A DNA stretch of 64,000 nt from Emticicia aquatica (GTDB lineage: Bacteria; Bacteroidota; Bacteroidia; Cytophagales; Spirosomataceae), in the NCBI RefSeq assembly GCF_923079645.1, contig NZ_CAKLPY010000002.1, positions 1,426,001 through 1,490,000 of the forward strand, read 5' to 3'. A program made the translations under genes and the position numbers. Of the stretch, positions 8,824-16,608 are shown one piece after another. The notes beneath the pieces were generated by a model that did no database searches, had not been told where the DNA came from, and saw nothing but the letters and a program-made list of their open reading frames with translations. The number at the start of each line of letters is the position of its first letter. Within the stretch, counting starts at the first letter, position 1.

Positions 8824-9678
8824 ATGACAAAACATATTCTTTTAATGGATGGGCCAGATGCAAAAGGGCTTATTTTTCATGTAACAAGCGTACTTTATAG
8901 AAACGAATGTAATATTATTTCTCAAGATGAATATGTTAGTCCAGCGGTTGGTTTGACGGAAGGTCAGTTTTTTATGCGAACTGAATTTGAATCGCCTGAT
9001 AAGCTTGACCCACAAAAGGTGTTAAAAGATTTACGTGAAGCCATTGCATCGCCCGAAATAAATTTGCGTATCAATCCAAAAAAGAAAAAAGATGTTGTGA
9101 TATTAGCAACAAAAGAGCATCATTGCTTATCAGATTTACTTATTCGCTATAATTTTGATGAACTTGATGCAAATATTTTGGCAGTTGTGAGTAATTATAA
9201 TACGCTTCAACCCTTTGTGAGCAAATTTGGAATACCGTTTCATTATATTACGCACGAACATAAAACTCGTGAAGAACACGAAGATGCCATCTTGCGGACA
9301 TTAGAGATTTATCAGCCTGAATATTTAGTTTTAGCAAAATATATGCGTATTCTTTCGCCTGAATTTGTATCGCATTATCCAAACAAAACGGTTAATATTC
9401 ATCATTCGTTTTTACCCGCTTTTATAGGAGCAAATCCGTACCGACAAGCGTATGAAAGAGGTGTAAAAATTATCGGAGCAACAGCACATTTTGTTAATAA
9501 TAATTTAGATGAAGGGCCAATTATTGCTCAAAATGTAAAAGAAGTTGACCATCGTTATATGGCAACGGATATGGCTCGTGAAGGAAAAGAAGTAGAAAAA
9601 TCGGTGTTAACGCAAGCCTTAAAGCTGGTTTTCAATGACAGGGTTTTTATTTATGGAAATCGTACGGTTGTGCTTTAA
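8824..9678 (+). CDS. purU: Formyltetrahydrofolate deformylase PurU
   Basis: 284 residues. The N-terminal ACT domain (residues ~1-85; LLMDGPDAKGLIFHVTSVLY) is followed by a formyl-transferase domain with NIHHSFLPAFIGANPY and DEGPIIAQNV, carrying the family's Asn/His/Asp catalytic triad. It hydrolyses 10-formyl-THF to THF and formate, supplying formate for PurT-type purine synthesis and balancing one-carbon units. ATG start at 8824. A hairpin in the leader may matter for expression. Single gene between a divergent redoxin and a convergent OmpA gene. Secure call. Confidence 0.95.
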   Translation: MTKHILLMDGPDAKGLIFHVTSVLYRNECNIISQDEYVSPAVGLTEGQFFMRTEFESPDKLDPQKVLKDLREAIASPEINLRINPKKKKDVVILATKEHHCLSDLLIRYNFDELDANILAVVSNYNTLQPFVSKFGIPFHYITHEHKTREEHEDAILRTLEIYQPEYLVLAKYMRILSPEFVSHYPNKTVNIHHSFLPAFIGANPYRQAYERGVKIIGATAHFVNNNLDEGPIIAQNVKEVDHRYMATDMAREGKEVEKSVLTQALKLVFNDRVFIYGNRTVVL

Positions 9679-9686
9679 GTACTCAA

Positions 9687-9721
9687 AACAGAGCTATAAT
9701 TAGCACAATTATGGCTCTGTT
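9687..9721. terminator. Hairpin between convergent purU and OmpA genes
   Basis: 15-bp arms 9687-9701 and 9707-9721 (AACAGAGC...GCTCTGTT) with one non-Watson-Crick position and loop AGCAC. The U-run is weak on both sides, but the placement between convergent stops makes a shared terminator likely. Confidence 0.75.
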
Positions 9722-9738
9722 AATAAAATGAAAGTTTT

Positions 9739-11367
9739 CTAATTTTTCAAAATCACAAATTCTACTCTACGGTTTTGAGCTTTGCCTTCTTCAGTATCAT
9801 TGCTTGCAATTGGGCGAGTTTCACCAAAACCAATACTTGTAACCCTATTACTTGGAAGTTTCTTTGAAAGTAAATAAGAGCGTACGGATTCGGCACGGTC
9901 TTGTGAAAGTTTTAAGTTGCTTTCATTCGACCCAACGTTATCGGTATGTCCTTGAATTTCAATGACCAAATTACCATTTTCTTTTAATGTTTCAGCAATT
10001 CTATCTAATTCTGGGAAAGACTCTGAGCGTAAAGTTGCTTTGGCGTATTCAAAGAAAATATTGTTAAGTGGTACTTTTTCTCCTGCTTTTATAGGCACAA
10101 GTTTCAGTTCATCGTTGCTAATTTCTTTAAATTCTTTTATTTCTGTCAAGTCGATATTTTTACCAATAGCGATAAAATCTTTTGCAACAGCTCGGTAAGA
10201 GTATTTCGAGCCATAAGGTAAAACGATTTTGTATTCACCAGTCGATGGATTGGTGTAAGCTTCTCCAACTTCTTCTCCGTCGGGAAGGGTTTGATAAATA
10301 ATTTTTGCTTCAATCGGTCGGCCTGTTTTTCCATCAATTACTTTTCCGCTAATCATCACAACTGGTGTTGGAGTTGTTGAGTTTTTATCAATTGGACTTT
10401 TGCCTTCGCTTAAACTTCTTTGCTCTTCCATTCTGGTGTTTGATGTTTGTACACCTGCTACGGTCGGTTCAACTTTTTTCTCTTCACGTAGCTTAAAACG
10501 CACCAAATCACCTTTACCAACAGAATTTTTCTTGGTACTCATATAAGCGTATTCACCCGAAGCTGAAATTGTATAAGAAAGTTCATTGGCATCGCTGTTT
10601 ACTTTTTCACCCATATTTATTGGTTTCGACCATTTTCTCCAACTTCTATCCATGCGTTTTGAAACCCAAATATCAGTACCACCCAAACCACCTTTTCGGC
10701 TGGACGCAAAGTATAAAGTGTAATTATCTGAAGCCAAAAAAGGTGTAGTTTCGGTATCATCAGTATTTAGGTCTGCACCTAAATTTTCGGGTTTAGTCCA
10801 TTGGCCATCTTTTCCCAAAAAACACACGTAAAGGTCATCTTCTTTGCTATTTCTTTTTTCGCTGAAAGCCAAAATCAAAGTTTTCCCATCATTCGACAAG
10901 CAAGCAGTAAGAAACTGTCCTTTACAAAAATCGTTGAATTTAGGAATATTTACTTTTTGCGGCTCCGACCAACCCGTTTTGGTTTTTTTTGACATTGAAA
11001 TTCCTGCTTCATTTTCACGTCGTCCTGCATTATATACTCCCGAAATCAAAATTGTATTTCCATCAGGTGTGATACTAAAAAGGTCATTATATTGGTCTTT
11101 ATTAATACTATTGGGCATTCGACGAGCAATTGACCATAAACCATTTCTAAATTCCGAATACCAAACATCTTGACTACCTTTTGCCCCAAAAGTATTAGAA
11201 GGGTGGCTCACTCGCCCAAAATATAGCGTATTTCCATCAGGAGAAATGACAGGATTTACTTCGTTAAATTCAGTATTTAGTGCCGAGCCGAGTTGTTCTA
11301 ACGTTTGGGCAGATGAAAAGAAAATGCTTATAATAAAAGTAGTGATTAATAGGATAGTCTTGTGCAT
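9739..11367 (-). CDS. OmpA-family envelope protein with PD40 repeats
   Basis: 542 residues. A signal peptide (MHKTILLITTFIISIFFSSAQ) leads into WD40-like PD40 repeats (about residues 30-300; repeated SPDGNTLYFGR, TPDGNTILIS and SNDGKTLILAF blocks). A Ser/Thr/Pro linker follows, then a carboxypeptidase-regulatory-like beta-sandwich (ISGKVIDGKTGRPIEAKI, ~340-420). It ends in an OmpA domain (IEIQGHTDNVGSNESN, DRAESVRSYL, GFGETRPIASN), which binds peptidoglycan. This layout matches the OmpA/PD40 proteins of Bacteroidota, some of which (the PorE type) take part in T9SS anchoring, but PorE identity cannot be claimed here. Confidence 0.88.
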   Translation of the reverse strand: MHKTILLITTFIISIFFSSAQTLEQLGSALNTEFNEVNPVISPDGNTLYFGRVSHPSNTFGAKGSQDVWYSEFRNGLWSIARRMPNSINKDQYNDLFSITPDGNTILISGVYNAGRRENEAGISMSKKTKTGWSEPQKVNIPKFNDFCKGQFLTACLSNDGKTLILAFSEKRNSKEDDLYVCFLGKDGQWTKPENLGADLNTDDTETTPFLASDNYTLYFASSRKGGLGGTDIWVSKRMDRSWRKWSKPINMGEKVNSDANELSYTISASGEYAYMSTKKNSVGKGDLVRFKLREEKKVEPTVAGVQTSNTRMEEQRSLSEGKSPIDKNSTTPTPVVMISGKVIDGKTGRPIEAKIIYQTLPDGEEVGEAYTNPSTGEYKIVLPYGSKYSYRAVAKDFIAIGKNIDLTEIKEFKEISNDELKLVPIKAGEKVPLNNIFFEYAKATLRSESFPELDRIAETLKENGNLVIEIQGHTDNVGSNESNLKLSQDRAESVRSYLLSKKLPSNRVTSIGFGETRPIASNDTEEGKAQNRRVEFVILKN

Positions 11368-11445
11368 AATGTGTTTTTAGTTTTTAGAGACGATTGGGCA
11401 AATCTTCCCACAAATAACGCAATCTCCGAGCCAAAATGTATGAAT

Positions 11446-11479
11446 TTTGAAAAAAATCATTCTAAAATCCTTAGTTTTG
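11446..11479 (+). promoter_or_regulatory. Promoter of the heptose kinase gene
   Basis: TTTG at 11446-11449, a 22-bp spacer, then TAGTTTTG at 11472-11479 (TAnnTTTG). Predicted leader of about 90 nt to the ATG at 11575. Confidence 0.6.
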
Positions 11480-11574
11480 CAATGTTATTCAAAATTAACA
11501 ACTAATTCCCATTAACTTAATTTTAAGATTTTGAGTGAAATACTCAATAAAATCAAAATTCCAAAACAGATTTA

Positions 11575-12552
11575 ATGCAAGCAAACCAAATTTTTGATGC
11601 CTTTGATAAGCTCCGTGTGTTAATTGTGGGCGATGTCATGATTGATTCATATATATTCGGAAAAGTAGAGCGTATTTCGCCCGAGGCCCCAATTCCTGTC
11701 GTAAATGTAAAGCGTAAAGAAATTCGTTTGGGTGGTGCAGGAAATGTAGCCATGAATATAAAATCGCTTGGAGCAACGCCTATTTTATGCTCAGTTGTCG
11801 GGGATGATTCGGAAGGCAAAGATTTAATCAATTTATTGGCTGAAAATCAATTACCAACCGACGGAATTATTCGTAGCAAAGCTCGTATCACAACTGTAAA
11901 ACAACGAGTTTTGGCTGGCTCGCAGCATGTTGTTAGAATTGATTCTGAAATGGATGGTGCAATCAATGCCGATGAGCGTTCGCAATTAATTGTTAAAGCA
12001 AAATCTTTGGCAGAATCGTGCGATGTTATTATTTTTGAAGATTACGACAAAGGTGCTTTAGATGCCGAAAGTATAAAGCAAATTGTTGATTTTGCTAAAA
12101 CAAAAGGGATTCCTACGATTGTTGACCCTAAAAAACGAAATTTCTTGCATTATCAAGGAACAGATATTTTCAAACCTAATCTGAAAGAACTAAAAGAAGG
12201 GTTAAAAATTGATTTTGACGCAAAAAATCTAGATGAAATAAAAGCAGCAGTGGCTTCGGCTAAAAACACTTTAGGTGTAAATGGTGTTTTTCTAACGTTA
12301 TCAGAAAATGGTGTTTTTATTGATTTTGCAGGCGAAACACACCATATTCCTGCTCATTTACGCAGTATTACTGATGTTTCGGGTGCAGGTGACACCGTGG
12401 TAAGTATTGCTGCGATGTGTTTGGCTTTAAAGCTTTCTCCAAAAACCATTGCAGAAATTTCAAACTTAGGCGGAGGGCTCGTTTGCGAATATGTTGGCGT
12501 AGTTCCGATTGAAAAAGAAAAGCTAAAACGAGAGTTTCAAAAACATTTTTAG
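11575..12552 (+). CDS. rfaE1: D-glycero-beta-D-manno-heptose-7-phosphate kinase (HldE/RfaE kinase domain)
   Basis: 325 residues, PfkB/ribokinase fold. ISPEAPIPVVNVKR and GGAGNVAMNIKSLGA near the start are characteristic of RfaE domain I. The anion-hole/catalytic motif GAGDTVVS has Asp273 as base. It phosphorylates heptose-7-phosphate at C1 in ADP-heptose synthesis for lipopolysaccharide inner core. E. coli HldE fuses this kinase to a nucleotidyltransferase (about 477 residues); here only the kinase half is present, so the transferase must be elsewhere. Has its own TAnnTTTG promoter. Confidence 0.9.
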   Translation: MQANQIFDAFDKLRVLIVGDVMIDSYIFGKVERISPEAPIPVVNVKRKEIRLGGAGNVAMNIKSLGATPILCSVVGDDSEGKDLINLLAENQLPTDGIIRSKARITTVKQRVLAGSQHVVRIDSEMDGAINADERSQLIVKAKSLAESCDVIIFEDYDKGALDAESIKQIVDFAKTKGIPTIVDPKKRNFLHYQGTDIFKPNLKELKEGLKIDFDAKNLDEIKAAVASAKNTLGVNGVFLTLSENGVFIDFAGETHHIPAHLRSITDVSGAGDTVVSIAAMCLALKLSPKTIAEISNLGGGLVCEYVGVVPIEKEKLKREFQKHF

Positions 12553-12561
12553 CATAAAAAA

Positions 12562-12604
12562 AGCACCTAACATTTTCAATATTCTTAAAGAAATGTGTGG
12601 TGCT
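12562..12604. repeat. Imperfect hairpin after rfaE1
   Basis: AGCACCTAACATTT (12562-12575) pairs with 12591-12604 at 12 of 14 positions around a 15-nt loop. It lies between convergent genes and may be a terminator, though no U-run follows on the plus strand. Confidence 0.45.
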
Positions 12605-12662
12605 AAAAACTCAGAATGTCGGCAAATTGAAGGCCGTTCAGGCTACAATCCATTTGACTGAA

Positions 12663-12773
12663 TTATTTTGTTGATGGCTTGAAAGGAAAAGATAGTTTGC
12701 CTTTTTTATTTAAAGAATAAACTACAACTCCTAGAGCCACAGCAGCTAATCCGAATAATACTCCTTTTTTCAT
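12663..12773 (-). CDS. 36-residue single-pass membrane peptide
   Basis: The ATG at 12773 gives MKKGVLFGLAAVALGVVVYS followed by NKKGKLSFPFKPSTK. A longer reading from 12857 adds a non-conserved-looking stretch and is less likely. The Ala/Gly/Val-rich segment is one membrane span with a basic cytoplasmic or periplasmic tail. No enzymatic motif. Similar tiny proteins starting MKKG-(I/V)-L-x-G-x-A occur in Bacteroidota, sometimes called YtxH-like, but this is an impression, not a match. Convergent with rfaE1 and upstream of a long AT-rich gap. Confidence 0.5.
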   Translation of the reverse strand: MKKGVLFGLAAVALGVVVYSLNKKGKLSFPFKPSTK

Positions 12774-13094
12774 TGTCGTATGATGTTTAAAGTGTTTCTT
12801 TGGTGTTTTTGAACAACTAAATAACGAAAAATTACTAAAAATTGTTGCAACAAACACTTAAAAAATGCTTAAAAATTTATTTTACGGTAATTATTCTTTT
12901 TTTTGTTACTTAAGCAAGTTGTTGATACAATAAGACGAGAAATAATTGTGCCAAATTGTTGTTTTATTTGAAAAAATATAACAATTCAAATAAAAATTGT
13001 TAAAACTGATTAAAAGGATGCTTTTTTGTAGAAAAAAACTACTTTAAGCCTATTTTAAGTTTAAAAGATTGTTCACGATAAATACTGTCAAATT
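12774..13094. other. 321-bp AT-rich gap with an 11-bp inverted repeat
   Basis: No gene found in this stretch. It holds a perfect 12-bp palindrome TTGTTGCAACAA (12842-12853) and a perfect inverted repeat TTTTATTTGAA / TTCAAATAAAA (12962-12972 / 12985-12995, 12-nt loop). It must contain the promoters of both flanking divergent genes, but no full TAnnTTTG box is seen on either strand. Confidence 0.6.
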
Positions 13095-14027
13095 TTGAGC
13101 CAAAACATTGGATTAGTCATGCGTTCGACGGGTTCTTGGTACGATGTTCGTTCCAATGAAGGAACTATTATGCAATGTCGGTTAAAAGGGAAGTTTAAAA
13201 TAAAAGGCTTGAAAGTAACCAATCCGATTGCTGTTGGCGACAGAGTGGTATATGAAATGGAAGATGAAGTTCGTAATGCAGGTATCATTAGTGATATTTT
13301 GCCACGAGAAAACTACATCATTCGCCAATCGGTTCACAAAACGGCACACGGACATTTACTAGCTACCAATCTCGACCAAGCCGTATTGATAGCTACGCTA
13401 GATTTTCCACGTACCTCATTGGGTTTTATTGACCGTTTTTTGGTTGCGGCCGAGTCTTTCAGAATTCCAACGGTGTTGATTTTTAATAAATTAGATTTAC
13501 TGAATGACGAGCAGATTAGTTATCAACACGAATTGACCGAATTATACGAAAGTCTTAACTATAAATGTATCTTTACATCGGCCATTGATGGCACTGGCGT
13601 ACAAGACTTTTTTAATATTTTGAAAGGAAAAGTTTCGTTATTGTCAGGACATTCGGGTGTTGGAAAATCTACATTGGTCAATGCCATTGCTCCAGATTTA
13701 GATTTACGAACCTCGCAAGTTTCTACATTTGCCAATAAGGGTGTTCATACAACTACTTTTGCAGAAATGTTTGAGATTGCTCACGAAACATTTATTATTG
13801 ATTCACCAGGAATCAAAGAATTAGGTTTGGCGGATATTGAAAAAGAAGAAATAGGACATTATTTTCCCGAAATACTAGAACTGATGAACGAATGCCGTTT
13901 TCATAATTGTTTGCATCTTGATGAACCCAATTGTGCGGTCAAAGAAGCAGTTATGGAAGGGAAAATAGCACAAAGTCGCTACTTTAGCTATTTAAGTATG
14001 ATGGACGGAGGTGATAATCGAAAGTAA
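13095..14027 (+). CDS. rsgA: Ribosome small-subunit-dependent GTPase RsgA
   Basis: 310 residues. An N-terminal OB fold (GLVMRSTGSWYDVRSNEG) is followed by a circularly permuted GTPase. Its motifs run in the order FNKLDLL (G4), TSAIDG (G5), GHSGVGKST (G1), DSPG (G3). The C-terminal zinc site is CRFHNCLHLDEPNC. It matures the 30S subunit. The start is the unusual TTG at 13095: an ATG at 13119 would delete the conserved first strand, and the frame is closed by TAA at 13062. No clear promoter box upstream. Confidence 0.93.
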   Translation: MSQNIGLVMRSTGSWYDVRSNEGTIMQCRLKGKFKIKGLKVTNPIAVGDRVVYEMEDEVRNAGIISDILPRENYIIRQSVHKTAHGHLLATNLDQAVLIATLDFPRTSLGFIDRFLVAAESFRIPTVLIFNKLDLLNDEQISYQHELTELYESLNYKCIFTSAIDGTGVQDFFNILKGKVSLLSGHSGVGKSTLVNAIAPDLDLRTSQVSTFANKGVHTTTFAEMFEIAHETFIIDSPGIKELGLADIEKEEIGHYFPEILELMNECRFHNCLHLDEPNCAVKEAVMEGKIAQSRYFSYLSMMDGGDNRK

Positions 14028-14054
14028 TTTCAGCCGTTTTTCTTTCCCTTTCAT

Positions 14055-14073
14055 CCTCAAAAATTGAGGTTTT
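14055..14073 (+). terminator. Short hairpin after rsgA
   Basis: CCTCAA / TTGAGG with a 3-nt loop followed by TTTT. A 6-bp stem, so a weak terminator at best. Confidence 0.45.
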
Positions 14074-14126
14074 ACATAAATATCATTTTTGAAAAATATT
14101 TATTCGTGTTCTTTTGTTAAAAATCG

Positions 14127-14134
14127 TAATTTTG
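14127..14134 (+). promoter_or_regulatory. -7 box of the sigma factor gene
   Basis: TAATTTTG matches TAnnTTTG; it lies 21 bp before the ATG at 14156. No good -33 TTG at the right distance, so this may need an activator or an alternative sigma. Confidence 0.45.
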
Positions 14135-14155
14135 CCCGACTATAATTAAAAGTCT

Positions 14156-14785
14156 ATGGAAGAAGAAGAAATTGTAGAAGTAGAAGCACGGTACTCCGAA
14201 AAAGAAAAATACGCAGTTTTTGATAAAGAGTTTATGCCACACATAGACTCCATGTACAACTTTGCCTTTCGCCTCACAAATGATGAAGATGACGCCAATG
14301 ATTTGGTGCAAGATACATATTTGAAAGCATTTCGATTTATCAATTCATTTGAACGAGGAACTAATGCAAAAGCGTGGTTGTTTAGAATTCTGAAAAACAG
14401 TTTCATCAACGATTACCGCAAGAAAAGTAAAGAACCTTCAAAGGTCGATTACCATGACGTTGAGACAACCTACAATTCGACAGAAGATGCCGAAATGGAT
14501 GCCACAACCGACTTGCGAACCGAAACTGTACAAGATATGATTGGCGACGAAGTTGCCAATGCTCTCAATAGTTTGCCAGTAGATTTCAGAACAGTAATTA
14601 TTTTGTGCGATATTGAAGGTTTTACGTATGAAGAAATGGCAAAGATTTTAGATATTCCAATCGGAACTGTTCGGTCGAGATTGCACCGTGCAAGAAATCT
14701 TTTGAAAGAAAAATTGAAAGGTTATGCTTCGTCAATGGGTTATAAAACCCAAGAGTTAGAAGGAGAAGAGGAAGATTTTTTGTAG
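14156..14785 (+). CDS. Sigma-70 family (ECF-type) RNA polymerase sigma factor
   Basis: 209 residues. Region 2 (about 22-90) contains NFAFRLTNDEDDANDLVQDT and AWLFRILKNSFINDYRKKS. Region 4 (about 140-195) contains LPVDFRTVIILCDIEGFTYE and GTVRSRLHRARNLLKEKL, a helix-turn-helix for the -35 element. Both ends are acidic: MEEEEIVEVEA at the N-terminus and EGEEEDFL at the C-terminus. It sits directly before a small cysteine-rich membrane-anchored protein that looks like its anti-sigma factor, with a 179-bp gap. Target promoters cannot be read from the sequence. Confidence 0.9.
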   Translation: MEEEEIVEVEARYSEKEKYAVFDKEFMPHIDSMYNFAFRLTNDEDDANDLVQDTYLKAFRFINSFERGTNAKAWLFRILKNSFINDYRKKSKEPSKVDYHDVETTYNSTEDAEMDATTDLRTETVQDMIGDEVANALNSLPVDFRTVIILCDIEGFTYEEMAKILDIPIGTVRSRLHRARNLLKEKLKGYASSMGYKTQELEGEEEDFL

Positions 14786-14964
14786 ATATGACAACACAAA
14801 TGAACAAATATTAAAAGTTTACTGTTGTCAATTTGTTAAAACGCATGATTAAGTAAATTATTTATCAAAATAATTTGTGCTTAAAAAGCGAGATTTCAAA
14901 AGAAAATACTTTAGCACCACTAAGTGGACAAAATAAAATTACTGTTCCTATAATTATTAAATCA

Positions 14965-15264
14965 ATGAAGTACCAGTGTGAAAATCATCAGAAGTGCATG
15001 AAAATGATACAGGCTGTTCTTGACGGCTCTGCATCTGCTGAGGAAGTAGAACACTTCAAACAAAACATGGATGCTTGTATGCCATGTATTGAAACCTACA
15101 AATTAGAAAAAAGCGTCAAAGAAGCGATGCAGATGAAAGTTGAGAAGAAATGCTGCCCACAATCTACAATCGTTGATATTAGAGCAAAAATTGGCTTGGC
15201 ACTAGTACTTTTAGGATTTATATTTATCGAAGTAAAATTATATCATATATTGTTTAGTTGTTGA
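14965..15264 (+). CDS. Small zinc-binding anti-sigma factor candidate
   Basis: 99 residues from the ATG at 14965; a longer frame from a TTG at 14875 adds unrelated sequence and is disfavoured. N-terminal CENHQKCMKM, then EVEHFKQNMDACMPCIETY. The His plus CMPC pair resembles the zinc anti-sigma (ZAS) fold, though the His is 8 residues before the first Cys instead of the usual 3. Another CC pair follows at KKCCPQ. The C-terminus GLALVLLGFIFIEVKLYHIL is a likely membrane segment, so the protein could tether the upstream sigma factor at the inner membrane. Function inferred from pattern and position. Confidence 0.65.
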   Translation: MKYQCENHQKCMKMIQAVLDGSASAEEVEHFKQNMDACMPCIETYKLEKSVKEAMQMKVEKKCCPQSTIVDIRAKIGLALVLLGFIFIEVKLYHILFSC

Positions 15265-15278
15265 TTTTAGTATCTTTG
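15250..15278 (+). promoter_or_regulatory. Possible promoter before gmk
   Basis: TTG 15250-15252, 18-bp spacer, TATCTTTG 15271-15278 (TAnnTTTG). The -33 element overlaps the end of the anti-sigma gene, and the predicted transcript immediately enters the hairpin at 15291. Confidence 0.5.
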
Positions 15279-15290
15279 CAAAAATATTCG

Positions 15291-15321
15291 GCCGTCAAAT
15301 TTTAAATTTGATGGCTTTTTT
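15291..15321 (+). terminator. Intrinsic terminator / possible gmk attenuator
   Basis: GCCGTCAAA pairs with TTTGATGGC (one G-U) around a 7-nt AT loop, followed by T6 (15316-15321). It either ends the sigma/anti-sigma transcript or acts in the gmk leader. Confidence 0.8.
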
Positions 15322-15384
15322 AATACTTTAAAAACAGTTATGGTTCTTGATTAACAAATTATCAAACCACTAACTAATCTTCCA

Positions 15385-15987
15385 ATGAAAGGCAAAGCAA
15401 TTATTTTTTGTGCCCCTTCTGGCTCGGGCAAAACCACTATTGTCAAACATTTAATTGGCAAATATACTAATCTCGGATTTTCGATTTCGGCTTGTACGCG
15501 TGATAAACGTGGACGCAACGAAGAAAATGGAAAAGATTATTATTTTCTTGATATCCATGATTTCAAAGAAAGAATTGACCGTGAAGAGTTTGTGGAATGG
15601 CAAGAGGTTTATCCAGGGGCTTACTATGGAACATTAAAAACTGAAATTCAACGACTTTGGGATGCAGGTAAAAATGTAATTTTTGATGTGGATGTGAAAG
15701 GTGGAATGAACCTCAAAAAATATTTTGGTGATGATGCTTTGGCAATTTACGTAAAAGTGCCATCAATGGAAGAGTTGGAGCGACGTTTGCGTTCGAGAGG
15801 AACGGACGATGAAGATAGTATTTCACGACGCATCTATAAAATGAAGTTTGAAATGGAATTTCAGAATAAATTTGATGTCATTTTGCTGAATGACGATATC
15901 GAACATTCTTGGCAAAAAGCAGAAGAATTATACGAGAAATTTACTCAAAATGAATTAATAATTACACAAAAACCTTTAGAAGTGTGA
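15385..15987 (+). CDS. gmk: Guanylate kinase
   Basis: 200 residues, normal size. The P-loop APSGSGKTT is at residues 10-18. GMP-binding residues lie in FSISACTRDKRGRNEENGKD and WQEVYPGAYYGT, and the lid region in RRLRSRGTDDEDSISRRIY. It phosphorylates GMP to GDP with ATP in the cytoplasm. Its stop overlaps the GTG start of nadD by three bases, so the two are translationally coupled. Preceded by a promoter-like box and a terminator-like hairpin. Confidence 0.95.
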   Translation: MKGKAIIFCAPSGSGKTTIVKHLIGKYTNLGFSISACTRDKRGRNEENGKDYYFLDIHDFKERIDREEFVEWQEVYPGAYYGTLKTEIQRLWDAGKNVIFDVDVKGGMNLKKYFGDDALAIYVKVPSMEELERRLRSRGTDDEDSISRRIYKMKFEMEFQNKFDVILLNDDIEHSWQKAEELYEKFTQNELIITQKPLEV

Positions 15988-16556
15988 AAATTGGTTTGCT
16001 TTTTGGCTCATTTAACCCAATTCATGTTGGTCATTTGATTATCGCCAATACAATGGCCAATTGCACCGATTTGGAGCAAGTTTGGTTTATTGTTTCGCCG
16101 CAAAATCCATTCAAGAAAAACAAAAGTTTATTGCATGAATTTGACCGTTTGACAATGGTCGAAAAAGCAATTTCGGATAATTATAAACTAAAAGCGAGCG
16201 ACATTGAGTTTTCGATGCCAAAACCGAGTTATACTATTGATACACTCACGAAATTGACGGAGCGTTATCCAAATCATGAGTTTAAACTCATTATGGGAGA
16301 AGATAATTTGGTTCAGTTTGAGAATTGGAAAAACTATGATAAGATTTTAGAATATTACGAATTATACGTTTATCCACGACCTAATACGGCTGAACATAAT
16401 TTCAAGAATCACCCAAAAGTAAAATTTGTAGAAGCTCCATTGCTTGATATTTCTGCAACATTTATCCGAAATTCAATCAAAGCAGGAAAACCCATTCGCT
16501 ATATGGTTTCAGATGTGGTTGATGAATATATTCGTTGGAAGAAATTTTATTTATAA
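15984..16556 (+). CDS. nadD: Nicotinate-nucleotide adenylyltransferase
   Basis: 190 residues. The nucleotidyltransferase signature GSFNPIHVGHL has its HxGH at His14-His17. The C-terminal DISATFIRNSI matches the ISSTxxR ATP-binding motif. It makes deamido-NAD from nicotinate mononucleotide and ATP. Starts with GTG at 15984, overlapping the gmk stop (GTGA), a typical coupling arrangement. The gmk-nadD pairing is common in Bacteroidota. Ends at a bidirectional terminator. Confidence 0.94.
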   Translation: MKIGLLFGSFNPIHVGHLIIANTMANCTDLEQVWFIVSPQNPFKKNKSLLHEFDRLTMVEKAISDNYKLKASDIEFSMPKPSYTIDTLTKLTERYPNHEFKLIMGEDNLVQFENWKNYDKILEYYELYVYPRPNTAEHNFKNHPKVKFVEAPLLDISATFIRNSIKAGKPIRYMVSDVVDEYIRWKKFYL

Positions 16557-16588
16557 AAAAGGTCGAGTTTTCAAACTCGACCTTTTTA
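16555..16588. terminator. Bidirectional intrinsic terminator after nadD
   Basis: Perfect 10-bp arms GGTCGAGTTT / AAACTCGACC (16561-16570 / 16573-16582) flanked by A6 and T5. Between the convergent nadD and RmlD-like genes. Confidence 0.9.
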
Positions 16589-16608
16589 TTTTATTCGTCA
16601 CAATTTGA

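Noticed and set aside
14875..14964. Longer start of the anti-sigma candidate (TTG at 14875)
   Set aside because: The extra 30 residues look like translated leader and the ATG at 14965 begins the cysteine-rich domain.
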